Assembly: GCA_902706235.1 (NCBI GenBank)
Contig: CACSJR010000003.1
Location: forward strand, 1 to 64,000
Length of the DNA stretch: 64,000 nt
Direction: 5' to 3'
Source of the DNA: Citrobacter sp. 18056
Lineage (GTDB): Bacteria > Pseudomonadota > Gammaproteobacteria > Enterobacterales > Enterobacteriaceae
The notes under the pieces are model-generated. The model was given only the letters and a program-made list of their open reading frames with translations. It had not been told where the DNA came from and did not search any database. Below, piece after piece: positions 5,937 through 15,179 of this stretch. Each line of letters begins with the position of its first letter. Within the stretch, counting starts at the first letter, position 1. The translations under genes were made by a program, and so were the position numbers.

Positions 5937-7328
5937 ATGAAAATAGTAAGTAAGCTCACCTTTTTAGGTATCATACTTTTCTTTTCTATAAATGCCTATG
6001 CTGGTCAATTAGATAGTAGCGGGCTACTTGATACTTTATTAGATAAGTTTCAACAAGTAGCCAGTACATGGACAGCAGTAATTGCTGACTATGCAAATTG
6101 GCTCTTCTGGGGGATGGTATTAATAAGTATGGTTTGGACATTTGGTATGATGGCGATGCAAGGGGAAGGGTTGACAGGCGTACTTGCTGAAATAGTTCGC
6201 TTTTTTGCCGTCATTGGTTTTTTTTATTATTTTTTAATCAACGGCCCATCCATATCGCAATCCATAATTAATTCAATGAGACAACTTGCAGCAAACGCGT
6301 TAGGAATAAGTACTGGTATTTCTCCCTCAAGCATAGTTGATATGGCGTTTGCGATATTAACAAAGGTCAGTTCAGCCGCATCAATTTGGTCGCCAATGAT
6401 ATCCACCATTATGATAACAGTCTCGATAATCGTTTTGGTAGTGATGTCCCTTATAGCGATAAATATGCTAATCATGTTGGTTTCTGCATGGGTATTATGT
6501 TATGCAGGAATTATATTGCTTGGGTTTGGTGGTTCGAAATGGACCTCTGATATAGCAATTAATTACTTACGAACTGTTTTATCGATTGGCATTCAATTAT
6601 TCACGATGACATTAATTGTTGGGATTGGACAATCATTTATAGATCAATATTTTTCTCTTATTAAAGATGATGTTCCTGATCTTAATAGTCTTATCGTTTT
6701 GCTTCTGGCGTCAATTATCCTGTTAGTATTAACTAATAAGCTACCACTGTTGTTGTCAGGTGTTGTAGGAGGGGCTTCTTTACAAGGGATTGGTGGATTT
6801 GGGGCGGGTATGATTACCGGCGCAGCCGCTACTGCTATCAGCGGTGCTGGAGCAATGGCAATGGGGGCATCAGCTCAAGTCAGCGGCGGAGCCTCAGCAT
6901 TAAAGGCAGCATTCGAGTCTGCGCAAGCTGCCATGGCCGAAGAATCTGGTTCAGGCGGCGGAGGCGGTTCCGGTGGAGGATTTGGCGGCGGGGAAGATAC
7001 CGGTTCTGTAGATACTTCTGGAGGCCAACCCTCAGGCGGTTACAGTGGTTCGTCTGCAGGGAGCAGTTCAGGTAGCGCCAGCGGAGGAAGTCAGGGGTTT
7101 GCTTCATTCTCGCGTGCTGGCCGCATGGCAAGCCATATGGGAAGCAGCATGGCTAACGGAGCTGCTGAGTACCAGAAAATGAAGCGAAGTAGCAGTTCTT
7201 CTCGTGCCCAACAAACTATTGGAGGGGAGTTGGCGACTCAGATAAGTAAACAAACAGCTACTCGTCGGGATAACCGCGAACATGATGATTTTGCCGGTGA
7301 TAGCTTATCGGGTAATAATAAATCTTGA
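5937..7328 (+). CDS. trbL: TrbL (VirB6-like inner-membrane channel protein)
   Basis: This 463-residue polytopic protein has a cleavable-looking signal (FFSINAYA|GQ), about six hydrophobic segments between residues 40 and 280, and a low-complexity Gly/Ser tail (GGGGGSGGGFGGG onwards). The layout is the TrbL/VirB6 family, the inner-membrane core of P-type conjugation machines. The last 60 residues are basic and hydrophilic, probably cytoplasmic. It starts 2 bases after trbK stops. In IncP plasmids trbM-trbP follow; here the trb run ends and a stem-loop and an antitoxin gene come next. An alternative ATG at 5928 would overlap trbK. Confidence 0.88.
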   Translation: MKIVSKLTFLGIILFFSINAYAGQLDSSGLLDTLLDKFQQVASTWTAVIADYANWLFWGMVLISMVWTFGMMAMQGEGLTGVLAEIVRFFAVIGFFYYFLINGPSISQSIINSMRQLAANALGISTGISPSSIVDMAFAILTKVSSAASIWSPMISTIMITVSIIVLVVMSLIAINMLIMLVSAWVLCYAGIILLGFGGSKWTSDIAINYLRTVLSIGIQLFTMTLIVGIGQSFIDQYFSLIKDDVPDLNSLIVLLLASIILLVLTNKLPLLLSGVVGGASLQGIGGFGAGMITGAAATAISGAGAMAMGASAQVSGGASALKAAFESAQAAMAEESGSGGGGGSGGGFGGGEDTGSVDTSGGQPSGGYSGSSAGSSSGSASGGSQGFASFSRAGRMASHMGSSMANGAAEYQKMKRSSSSSRAQQTIGGELATQISKQTATRRDNREHDDFAGDSLSGNNKS

Positions 7329-7335
7329 ATCACGC

Positions 7336-7370
7336 GCGTCAGTTTACGAGGTTGCGTGAGCTGACGCTTT
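7336..7370 (+). terminator. Weak stem-loop after trbL
   Basis: GCGTCAG (7336-7342) pairs with CTGACGC (7361-7367) and is followed by TTT. The loop is long (18 nt) and the T-run short, so it may terminate only partly or be a processing site. Confidence 0.4.
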
Positions 7371-7409
7371 CACTGAGCGAACCTCACTCCTGCAACTCAA
7401 AGGAAAAAC

Positions 7410-7844
7410 ATGTCTAGGACTCCCTATACACGGTTACGCATTGAGGGCTTCCGCAAAGCAGAGGCTTCCCTGAGACTTGAAGGAATGGACCCCAGTGGTA
7501 CGCCACTGTACGAGTCCGTTAAGGCTCGTATTATTTCAGGCGAGCTGACGTATGAGCAGGGGCGGTCTGAGATTTATGCATACTACACAAAATCAGATAT
7601 CTCAGGGTCTGTGACCGTGGGAGAAATTCTGACAGAAGAATTTTTGAAACCGCTGAACATGTCTAATGATGAACTGGCGGAAGCTATGGGTAGCTGCAAG
7701 CAGTATATTGACGATATTCTCTGCGGCTTGCGTCGTCTTACAAATGACGATGCTCGCATTCTTGCTGCCATATTTGGGACTGATGAAGACTTTTGGAGTA
7801 ACCTGCAGGAGATGCAAGTTCACCGAGAGCAACAGCATAAGTAA
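7410..7844 (+). CDS. VbhA-like antitoxin domain fused to HigA-type HTH
   Basis: This 144-residue protein has two parts. Residues 14-60 (FRKAEASLRLEGMDPSG then ISGELTYEQGRSEI) look like the VbhA antitoxin domain. They hold S20-x-x-x-E24-G25, the (S/T)xxxE(G/N) inhibitory motif that blocks Fic AMP-transferases. Residues 67-135 (VGEILTEEFLKPLNMSNDELAEAM and onward) are an XRE/HigA-type helix-turn-helix typical of addiction-module antitoxins. An AAGGA site precedes the ATG. No Fic or HigB-like toxin is beside it. It may silence a toxin encoded elsewhere, autoregulate, or be an anti-toxin left after loss of its partner. Confidence 0.72.
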   Translation: MSRTPYTRLRIEGFRKAEASLRLEGMDPSGTPLYESVKARIISGELTYEQGRSEIYAYYTKSDISGSVTVGEILTEEFLKPLNMSNDELAEAMGSCKQYIDDILCGLRRLTNDDARILAAIFGTDEDFWSNLQEMQVHREQQHK

Positions 7845-8155
7845 TTAAAAACATTGCTATCTCATAATTTATCATACCAGCAGTCCCTCAAGTGCCATGA
7901 TATTCGACCAACTCGCGAATGCTTCCCCTCAGCTTGGTTCTCCAAAATCTATTCACAAAACGGTGAGTTACCAGATACTCCTAGATACTGCGCTTTTTGC
8001 TCGTCTATGCTAGCTGTGGATGTTAATATTTGCGTCAAGTTTTCATTGTTTTGATTGGATAAATGAATCCACAAGCTTGATACGCAACTATGGGGTTTCG
8101 CAAACGACAATTTAGCAATGATGTACAATAAGTCGTTGTTATTGATGGGGATTAA
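7845..8155. other. Intergenic region before the ABC-3C operon
   Basis: About 310 bases without a credible gene separate the trb/antitoxin block from the defence cargo. A TACAAT hexamer at about 8124 lies 30 bp before the first ABC-3C gene and may be its -10 box. No clear -35, repeat or attachment site is visible. Confidence 0.4.
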
Positions 8156-9136
8156 ATGAAATTTGCATACGAAGATCTAAGCGATGGTCAGTTCGAGACC
8201 TTGATCGTTCTTCTGTGCCAGCGGTTGCTTGGAGCCGCCGTACAGGGATTTGCAAAGGGCCCTGATGGTGGGCGCGATGCCAAGTTTATGGGAACAGCTG
8301 AACTGCACCCAAGTAAGAACGCGCCATGGGTAGGTACAACCATAGTTCAGGCAAAGCACACCAATGGGTATAACCGAAATTTCTCCGAATCTGACTTCTT
8401 CAGTGTTACGTCTGCGAACACCGTGCTGGGTAAAGAAATTCCTCGTATAAAAAAACTTCGTGATGCCAAGCAGTTAGATCATTACATGCTATTCGCTAAT
8501 CGTCGCCTATCTGGTAATGCTGAAACGGAGATACGTGATTACCTCTCGTCTCAATGTAACATTTCCAGTTCATCACTTTATCTTTGTGGGCTAGAACAAC
8601 TGGAGATCTGGCTTAAGCGTTTCCCCGATGTAGCGAGGGAAGCAGACCTTGATCCAGTTGATTCGCCGCTGATTGTTAGTCCCGATGACTTGTCTGATGT
8701 TGTACAGGCTCTGGCTCAAAATAAAGAGAGCTTGGTCGAAATGCTTGATGATCCGCCGACTGCGCGAGTGACATACGAGCAAAAAAATACACTCAACAAT
8801 ATGAGTGTTGAGTATGCCAGGGCACAGCGGAAGAGATACTTGAAGGAAACGGCTCAAATTCGGGCTTTCTTGGCTGCTCCGGAAAACCTCGAATTATTAC
8901 GTATGTACGAGTCGGTAGTCGATGAGTTCCAACTCAAGATCATTGCAAAGCGTAAGGACTATCAAACTTTTGATGAGGTAATGGAATATCTGGTTGACAT
9001 GTTGTTCAGCCGTGATCCTATCTTGCGGCAGCACGCTCACAAGCGCTTGACGCGTGCTGTACTGTTTTACATGTACTGGAATTGTGATATTGGGGAGGTA
9101 GACGATGCTACGGCCAACGAAGCACTCTCATCCTGA
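8156..9136 (+). CDS. ABC-three-component system effector, nuclease-like N-terminus
   Basis: This protein of 326 residues appears to be the effector subunit of an ABC-three-component (ABC-3C) conflict system. The N-terminal domain has a restriction-endonuclease-like pattern: E14, then GPDGGRD at 35-41 and VQAK at 64-67 (an E...D...QxK arrangement as in Mrr-like nucleases). Residues about 205-320 are helical and probably the C-terminal domain that docks with the ATPase. The next gene overlaps it by 32 bases, which argues for coupled translation. ABC-3C modules are thought to sense invading DNA through the ATPase and fire a nuclease or other effector. The nuclease call rests on motif pattern only. 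Confidence 0.72.
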   Translation: MKFAYEDLSDGQFETLIVLLCQRLLGAAVQGFAKGPDGGRDAKFMGTAELHPSKNAPWVGTTIVQAKHTNGYNRNFSESDFFSVTSANTVLGKEIPRIKKLRDAKQLDHYMLFANRRLSGNAETEIRDYLSSQCNISSSSLYLCGLEQLEIWLKRFPDVAREADLDPVDSPLIVSPDDLSDVVQALAQNKESLVEMLDDPPTARVTYEQKNTLNNMSVEYARAQRKRYLKETAQIRAFLAAPENLELLRMYESVVDEFQLKIIAKRKDYQTFDEVMEYLVDMLFSRDPILRQHAHKRLTRAVLFYMYWNCDIGEVDDATANEALSS

Positions 9137-9353
9137 TCGAACAGTCATCAATGTCTCACTGTTACTATTGGCTCGCTTGAAAACTCGGCGTATTGATGAT
9201 TATGACGCTCTACGTAAATTTGCGAAAAAAAGCGTTATCGGTGGAGAAGTGCTGTTCTTACCTGCTCTTAATTTTCTTTATCTCATGGGATTGATTGAGT
9301 ATCGCCCCAAAACCGATGCTCTAGAATATGTGGGGCCAAATGAAGTTATCTAG
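9105..9353 (+). CDS. ABC-3C middle component
   Basis: This 82-residue protein encoded between the effector and the ATPase overlaps both (32 bases and 14 bases). It has a helical start (INVSLLLLARLKTRRIDDYDALR) and a short C-terminal wing (FLYLMGLIEYRPKTDALEYVG), resembling a degenerate winged-helix. This fits the small middle-component families of ABC-3C systems, which bridge ATPase and effector. GAGGT lies just before the ATG. By itself the sequence is too short to name; the call depends on the neighbours. Confidence 0.68.
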   Translation: MLRPTKHSHPDRTVINVSLLLLARLKTRRIDDYDALRKFAKKSVIGGEVLFLPALNFLYLMGLIEYRPKTDALEYVGPNEVI

Positions 9354-11133
9354 ACTCTATTCTAACAAGCCTGACTTGTTCGATCCCGTGGAGTTTGTCC
9401 AAGGCATGAATGTCGTTATGGCTGAAATCCGCTTGCCGGAGAACAGAAGTAAGGACACGCATAATCTCGGCAAGACTACGCTAGGGCGCTTGCTCGACTT
9501 TGGTTTCTTAGCCAAACGTGACCCTAAGTTCTTTCTTTTCAAGCACTCCGATTTGTTCAAAGAATTTATATTCTTCCTTGAGATTGAGTTGGAAGATGCA
9601 TCGTTCGTAACGATTCGGCGTAGTGTTAAAGAAGCCACTAAAATTAGTTTTAAGCGTCATCAAGCAGGCCATCAAGACTTGTCGGGGTTAGCACTGACTG
9701 AGTGGGATCATGTGAACATGCCTTTCGAGCGTGCACGTGAGTTGTTGGATGGGGTATTGGATTGGCGAGCAATCAAACCTTGGGCATATCGCAAAGGCTT
9801 AGGATATCTACTACGCTCGCAGGACGATTTCCGAGATGTATTCCATCTACGCAAATTTGCGGCAGCACATTCAGATTGGAAGCCTTTCTTGGCTCACGTC
9901 CTTGGTTTTGACGCTCAACTCATCGTTGAACATTATGAAAAAGAAGAGCAACTCTCCAAGAAACAAGCCATTGCACAGACTATCAAAAATGAATTGGGTG
10001 GCTCTATTGAGGATATCAGCAAGATCGAGGGCATTCTGTTACTTAAGCAGAAAGAGGCTGAGAAAAAGCAGACATTGCTCGATGCCTTTGATTTCCGTAC
10101 TCAGGATAAGGATAGTACTAAGCAGTTGGTCGATGACATCGACGTAAAAATTGCGTCTTTAAATGCTGAACGTTACTCATACAATCAGACCAAAAAGAAA
10201 ATAATATCCTCGTTGGAAGAAGATCAGATTCTCTTTAATCCCGATGAGGCGCAGCGTCTATTTGAGGAGGCTGGAGTCCTGTTTAAAGGACAGATTAAAA
10301 AGGATTTCCAACAGCTAATCGACTTCAATCGGGCTATTACAGATGAGCGTCGTGGCTATCTGCAGGAAGAGCGGGAAGAAGTCGAAGCTGAGCTAAAACG
10401 CATCAATGCAGAATTGAATTTCCTAGGAAAAAAACGCTCGGAGATGCTTTCATTTCTAAGTGAAACTGACATTTTTGGTAAATATAAACAAGTCTCGGAC
10501 GAGATGGTGATATTGCGTGCTGATATTACGTCGTTAGAGCGTCAGCGAGGCTTCTTACATCGTTTGCAGGAACTTCGAAAAGAAATTAGGGCTTTGACAG
10601 AAGAGCGTGGAAATCTACAGGCCCAGATTGAAGCTAATGTCGAGAAGCAAAACTCTGATCAGGACAGCTTATTTTCTGCAATAAGAGTGTTCTTTAACGA
10701 AATAGTTGAAGAGGTCATTGATCGCAAAGCTCTGCTGAGCGTATCGCCCAATCAACTAGGACATCTAGAGTTTAAGGCAGAAATACTTGACGAGTCAGGT
10801 AATGCTACTAGTGCCGATCTTGGGCATACATACCGCAAACTGCTTTGTATTGCCTTCGATTTGGCTGTATTGCGTGCTCACTTGGACGAAAAATATCCTC
10901 GTTTTGTTTATCATGATGGTGTGTTTGAGTCTTTGGATGATCGTAAGAAAGAAAACCTTTTGGCTATCATTCGTCGTTATGCGGAGTTGGGGCTACAGCC
11001 AATCATTACTCTTATAGATTCGGACTTGCCTGTGCGTGCTGGTGATCAGCCAGTATTCTCGTCTGATGAGATTGTGATTACGTTACACGATGAGGGAGAG
11101 AAAGGTCGAATCTTCAAAATGAGGGCTTGGTAA
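9340..11133 (+). CDS. ABC-3C coiled-coil ATPase (DUF2326-type, SMC/Rad50-like)
   Basis: This ATPase of 597 residues starts MKLSRLYSNKPDLFDPVEF, typical of DUF2326 proteins. The P-loop is HNLGKTTLGRLLDF (residues 41-54). Residues about 215-450 are long coiled coil (repeated EEREEVEAELKRINAEL-type heptads), and the C-terminus has GHTYRKLLCIAFDLAVL and FVYHDGVFESLDDR, which look like the ABC signature region and Walker B/D-loop. It would act like Rad50, sensing DNA ends or structures and licensing the effector. I prefer the ATG at 9340, inside the previous gene, because the conserved N-terminus begins there. A 12-base longer form from 9328 is possible. Confidence 0.82.
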   Translation: MKLSRLYSNKPDLFDPVEFVQGMNVVMAEIRLPENRSKDTHNLGKTTLGRLLDFGFLAKRDPKFFLFKHSDLFKEFIFFLEIELEDASFVTIRRSVKEATKISFKRHQAGHQDLSGLALTEWDHVNMPFERARELLDGVLDWRAIKPWAYRKGLGYLLRSQDDFRDVFHLRKFAAAHSDWKPFLAHVLGFDAQLIVEHYEKEEQLSKKQAIAQTIKNELGGSIEDISKIEGILLLKQKEAEKKQTLLDAFDFRTQDKDSTKQLVDDIDVKIASLNAERYSYNQTKKKIISSLEEDQILFNPDEAQRLFEEAGVLFKGQIKKDFQQLIDFNRAITDERRGYLQEEREEVEAELKRINAELNFLGKKRSEMLSFLSETDIFGKYKQVSDEMVILRADITSLERQRGFLHRLQELRKEIRALTEERGNLQAQIEANVEKQNSDQDSLFSAIRVFFNEIVEEVIDRKALLSVSPNQLGHLEFKAEILDESGNATSADLGHTYRKLLCIAFDLAVLRAHLDEKYPRFVYHDGVFESLDDRKKENLLAIIRRYAELGLQPIITLIDSDLPVRAGDQPVFSSDEIVITLHDEGEKGRIFKMRAW

Positions 11134-11281
11134 TTAAGGACGAATAAATTTTTGGCAGAATCAAAGCCTGAGACTTGGGTTATAGTTTCGCCCTATATGC
11201 CAAAAATTTACCAAACATACTAGCAACAGAAGTTGCGCAGTAAAAAATATATTGATGCCAGTGGTAGGCTGGGGGTTTTTA

Positions 11282-13360
11282 ATGGTCTTTGATCCAAAAC
11301 GCGCGTTACAACTTCTTCAAATCGGCTCCGGACGCGGGGATGCAAGTTTTCGTGATGGCCAAGAAGATGCCATACGTCATATTGTCGAAGGCAAGGGTCG
11401 TTTGCTGGTCGTGCAAAAGACTGGTTGGGGTAAGAGCTTTGTCTACTTTATCGCGACTAAAATATTGCGAGAAAATGGAAATGGCCCTGCGTTATTGATT
11501 TCTCCGCTGTTGGCTCTCATGCGAAACCAGATAGCTGCTGCACAGCGGATGGGTGTTCGTGCCGCGACAATAAACTCTGATAATATGGATGAATGGGCTG
11601 TAATTGAAGGTGAATTGGCCAAGGGTAAAATCGATATACTACTGATCTCACCTGAGCGTTTGGCGAATGAGCGCTTCAGAACACAGGTTCTGTCCAGTAT
11701 CGCAGCACAAATTTCGATGCTGGTCATTGATGAAGCACATTGCATTTCAGACTGGGGCCACGACTTTCGGCCACACTATCGCCTGCTTGAGAGAATCGTC
11801 AAAACTCTCCCGCCAAACCTGCGGTTGCTCGCCACCACTGCGACGGCGAACAACCGAGTGATGGAAGATCTTGCTTCTGTCCTAGGTCCGAATCTCCATG
11901 TTTCACGTGGAGACTTAAACAGGACCTCCCTCTCCCTGCAAACTATCCGCTTACCAAGTCAGGCCGAGCGTCTAGCTTGGCTGGCAGAACAGCTAGGTAC
12001 GCTAAAAGGTAATGGCATCATTTATACGTTGACTGTACGTGATGCTAATCAAGTGGCGCAATGGTTGAAAGCTCAAGGCTACAATGTTGAAGCCTATACA
12101 GGTGAAACCGGTGCTCAGCGCGAGCAGTTGGAAGAGGCGTTGCTCAACAATGAAGTCAAAGCTCTGGTTGCAACAACTGCATTAGGTATGGGTTATGACA
12201 AACCAGATTTGGCGTTTGTTATTCACTTCCAGATGCCGGGCTCGGTTGTCGCCTACTATCAGCAAGTGGGGCGTGCAGGGCGAGCAATGGAGTCCGCTTA
12301 TGGTATCCTCCTAAGTGGTCAGGAAGAGTCAGATATCACTGACTGGTTTATCCGTAGCGCCTTCCCGACACGGCATGAGGTTAGAGACGTATTGGAAGCG
12401 CTTGAAGACGATCCCGAGGGGTTATCAGTTCCCGAGTTGTTGAACCGTATCAATCTCAGTAAAGGGCGTGTAGATAAGACGATTGCACTTCTTTCTCTTG
12501 AGTCACCGGCCCCCATTGCAAAACATGGCAGTAAATGGCAGCTCACCGTTGCAACGCTGAGCGAATCGTTCTGGGAGCGGGCTGAACGCCTCACAGCGCT
12601 CCGTCAGGAAGAGCATCAACAGATGCAGCATTACGCGAGCCTACAGTACGGTGATCATATGGGATTCCTAATTGGAGCTCTAGATGGCGATCCATCTAGT
12701 GTTACAGCACCTACCTTACCCCCACTGCCCTCAACCGTTAATGAAGCACTGGTCAAAGCAGCCATAGAATTTCTTTGTCGCACTAGCTTGCCTATTGAAC
12801 CCCGCAAGAAGTGGCCTGATGGCGGAATGCCTAAGTATGACGTTAGAGGAGTCATCGCTCCTGCATATCGAGCTAATTCGGGTAAAGCACTTTGTGTATG
12901 GGGGGATGCTGGTTGGGGACGTATTGTAAGAGAAAATCGCTATAAAGATGGATATTTTTCTGAACAATTGGTTCAGGCATGTGCTGAGATGTTTCATCAA
13001 TGGGGGCCCACACCAGCCCCTGAATGGGTCACAGCTATCCCATCTTTGAAGCATCCAGATATTGTTCCGAATTTTGCTAAAAGACTTGCCGCTGCCGTAG
13101 GGCTACCTTTTCATCAAGTGCTTGTAAAAACTGAAGATAGGCCAGAGCAAAAGACTATGGCGAACTCCTCTCAGCAGGCACGTAACCTTGATGGCTCTCT
13201 TGCATTAGCCAATGAGCCTATTCCTAGTGGACCAGTGTTACTTGTTGATGACATTGTTAATTCTCGATGGACGCTAACAGTGGCAGCATGGCTCCTCCGA
13301 AAGGCTGGGAGCGGTGAGGTTTGGCCAATAGCTCTTTCACAAACTGGGCACGAGGACTGA
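11282..13360 (+). CDS. RecQ-like helicase with C-terminal phosphoribosyltransferase domain
   Basis: This 692-residue superfamily 2 helicase has FRDGQEDAI (motif 0), KTGWGKS (Walker A, 46-52), [15 protein letters not shown] (DEAH plus aromatic loop), LLATTATA (motif III) and QQVGRAGRA (motif VI). After the helicase core and a helical region, the last 100 residues hold [12 protein letters not shown], a PRPP-binding loop of type I phosphoribosyltransferases. It lacks RecQ's usual HRDC end. The ATG at 11282 follows a GGGGG run; a TTG at 11252 is less likely. The dprA-like gene overlaps its stop codon (TGATG). Helicase-PRTase plus DprA pairings resemble ShosTA-like PRTase/DprA toxin-antitoxin defence modules; that link is inference. 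Confidence 0.82.
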   Translation: MVFDPKRALQLLQIGSGRGDASFRDGQEDAIRHIVEGKGRLLVVQKTGWGKSFVYFIATKILRENGNGPALLISPLLALMRNQIAAAQRMGVRAATINSDNMDEWAVIEGELAKGKIDILLISPERLANERFRTQVLSSIAAQISMLVIDEAHCISDWGHDFRPHYRLLERIVKTLPPNLRLLATTATANNRVMEDLASVLGPNLHVSRGDLNRTSLSLQTIRLPSQAERLAWLAEQLGTLKGNGIIYTLTVRDANQVAQWLKAQGYNVEAYTGETGAQREQLEEALLNNEVKALVATTALGMGYDKPDLAFVIHFQMPGSVVAYYQQVGRAGRAMESAYGILLSGQEESDITDWFIRSAFPTRHEVRDVLEALEDDPEGLSVPELLNRINLSKGRVDKTIALLSLESPAPIAKHGSKWQLTVATLSESFWERAERLTALRQEEHQQMQHYASLQYGDHMGFLIGALDGDPSSVTAPTLPPLPSTVNEALVKAAIEFLCRTSLPIEPRKKWPDGGMPKYDVRGVIAPAYRANSGKALCVWGDAGWGRIVRENRYKDGYFSEQLVQACAEMFHQWGPTPAPEWVTAIPSLKHPDIVPNFAKRLAAAVGLPFHQVLVKTEDRPEQKTMANSSQQARNLDGSLALANEPIPSGPVLLVDDIVNSRWTLTVAAWLLRKAGSGEVWPIALSQTGHED

Positions 13361-14751
13361 TGCAAAAGATTTCACCTAATACTCAAGCGATTCTGCTACT
13401 GACGGCACCACTGATTGCAGGACGTGGGATGCCGTCAGCTGAGCTTTTAACTCCGGGAGAATACAAGCGTCTTGCTCGTCATTTGCGTGAGATTCACCGT
13501 CAACCAGCAGACCTTTTAACCCCAGACGCTGATGAGATTTTACGTGCTTGTCAAACAGTGATTGATCAGAGTCGTATGCAACGTCTATTGGCTCGTGGTT
13601 TTCTATTAAGTCAGGTGCTGGAACGCTGGCAAGCGAGAGCTATTTGGGTTGTAAGTCGTGCAGATCCTGGATATCCACGCCGCCTTAAAGCTCGGCTGCG
13701 TGAAGACGCTCCAGCAATACTTTATGGCTGTGGCGATATTAGGCTACTTGACGCAGGTGGGCTAGCAGTTGTTGGATCGCGCAATGTGAGTGAGCCATTA
13801 ATTGACTATACCATGTCCATTGGACGGTTAGCCGCCTGTGCTGGACGGGCCATTGTGTCTGGGGGGGCAAGAGGCATTGATCAAGCTGCCATGCGTGGTG
13901 CATTGGAGTCAGGCGGAAAGAGTATTGGTGTGCTTGCTGAACACCTTGAAAAGGCCGTAATGAATCGTGAAGAAAGAAATCGTTTACGTGACGGTAACCT
14001 CACACTAGTTTCTGCCTACGATCCAAACGCTGGTTTCAACATTGGGCATGCTATGCAGCGCAATAAGTTGATTTATGCATTGGCGGATACATCGTTGGTG
14101 GTGAATTCCGACCTTAATAAAGGGGGGACATGGGCTGGTGCCATTGAACAATTGGAGACACTAAGGTTCGTCCCTGTTTTTATTCGATCGACGGGCGAAG
14201 CTTCCGAAGGTTTAACCGGATTACAAAAAAAAGGCGCACTTCCTTGGCCCAACCCGCAAAGCGTTGAATCCTTCAAAGACGTATTCAGTATAGCGATGCC
14301 AATGCCTGCAGCCTCTCCACAGTTAGATCTTTCTCTGTCGTCGAAAGAGGGCACGTTGTTGGCTGACGTCAAAACAGCAGAGCAAGTCTCATGCAGAACG
14401 GATTCGCAGACCGAGATTGAGCTGTCAGAACCTGCTGACATTCTTCTTGAAGAACAGCCAACAGCTGAGGCATCGGAAGAATTATCCCCATTAACAAAAG
14501 AGTCTTTAGCATCCACAAAGGATATTAAAAAATTTGAGCATGCTGAAGCAACGCCGGCCGAGGTGCTCTTCACAGCTGTACGCGCAGCGATCCAGCAACT
14601 TTTGAGCACTCCGATGAATGACGCCGAAGTAGCGGTTGCGTTGAATGTGTCGAACTTACAGGCAAAGGCATGGTTACAACGTCTGATTGATGAGGGCGTT
14701 TTGGAGAAGCAGAGTAGACCCTTGCGTTACGTTGTTAAGAAAAAAGGATAA
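13360..14751 (+). CDS. DprA/Smf-like Rossmann protein with C-terminal winged helix
   Basis: Of its 463 residues, about 110-300 match the DprA fold: [43 protein letters not shown] and [17 protein letters not shown]. In DprA these bind single-stranded DNA and RecA. A long acidic linker (about 320-395, rich in Glu and Ser) leads to a C-terminal winged helix ([23 protein letters not shown]). The chromosomal dprA is shorter and unlinked to helicases, so this is a paralogue. Its start overlaps the helicase stop by one base, arguing for strict co-expression. By analogy with ShosTA it could be the antitoxin half of the pair. Confidence 0.8.
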   Translation: MQKISPNTQAILLLTAPLIAGRGMPSAELLTPGEYKRLARHLREIHRQPADLLTPDADEILRACQTVIDQSRMQRLLARGFLLSQVLERWQARAIWVVSRADPGYPRRLKARLREDAPAILYGCGDIRLLDAGGLAVVGSRNVSEPLIDYTMSIGRLAACAGRAIVSGGARGIDQAAMRGALESGGKSIGVLAEHLEKAVMNREERNRLRDGNLTLVSAYDPNAGFNIGHAMQRNKLIYALADTSLVVNSDLNKGGTWAGAIEQLETLRFVPVFIRSTGEASEGLTGLQKKGALPWPNPQSVESFKDVFSIAMPMPAASPQLDLSLSSKEGTLLADVKTAEQVSCRTDSQTEIELSEPADILLEEQPTAEASEELSPLTKESLASTKDIKKFEHAEATPAEVLFTAVRAAIQQLLSTPMNDAEVAVALNVSNLQAKAWLQRLIDEGVLEKQSRPLRYVVKKKG

Positions 14752-14911
14752 TTAGTTAAAATCGAGTGGTGCAATCCCCTTGAGCCATTTTGAGTATGGT
14801 ATTTTTCATGGTCTTTGCAATTGTTTTATATTTATATTTTTGATTTATATTGATATTTTTGTTGTGTTTATAATCGAGTGGGAATAAATCCCCGGTCAGC
14901 TCTCGCTTCTC

Positions 14912-14936
14912 AGCCCGCGTAACTGCGGGCTTTTTT
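14912..14936 (+). terminator. Rho-independent terminator after the dprA-like gene
   Basis: AGCCCGC-gtaact-GCGGGCT is followed by a run of six T. It is a strong hairpin 160 bases after the dprA-like stop and probably ends the defence transcript. Confidence 0.8.
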
Positions 14937-14952
14937 GTTTTTGTGTCGGGTA

Positions 14953-14967
14953 TTTTAGCCGCTAAAA
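14953..14967. promoter_or_regulatory. KorB-type operator, copy 4
   Basis: This exact TTTTAGCCGCTAAAA lies just after the terminator and about 10 kb from copy 3. It shows that plasmid backbone resumes, or ends, beyond the defence cargo. No start codon follows within 200 bases. Confidence 0.8.
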
Positions 14968-15179
14968 TTTGAGGCGCATTTACGGTTTACTCAACTGAGG
15001 GCAGGTCGGGTTTGTGAAATAATGGGTTCTATCGTCTGTTCAGTGCTGTGAGTTCAACGGGTCAGGTCAACCCTGTAGCAGTTGGCTTAGAAAGCATGCA
15101 AAAAATGGTCGTCCGTTTTTCGGTTGTGAGAGTTTCGTCGGATGTTCTAGATTTATCTTCATTCTAAAAGGAGATAATC
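14968..15179. other. Probable right junction of the plasmid-like element
   Basis: About 210 bases carry no gene. Plasmid features stop at 14967 and a chromosome-like gene starts at 15180 behind an AAAGGAG ribosome site. I see no tRNA fragment, direct repeat or inverted repeat marking the end, so the boundary is only bracketed here. Confidence 0.4.

Noticed and set aside
7854-8054. Plus-strand ORF of 66 codons
   Set aside because: No ribosome site, poor composition, and in a probable promoter region.
13321-13359. Earlier TTG start for the dprA-like gene
   Set aside because: The ATG at 13360 overlaps the helicase stop in a standard TGATG and has a ribosome site.
14997-15006. GAGGGCAGGT, resembling the nick sequence of oriT
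   Set aside because: Only a short match, without the inverted repeat that TraJ needs, so not a second oriT.
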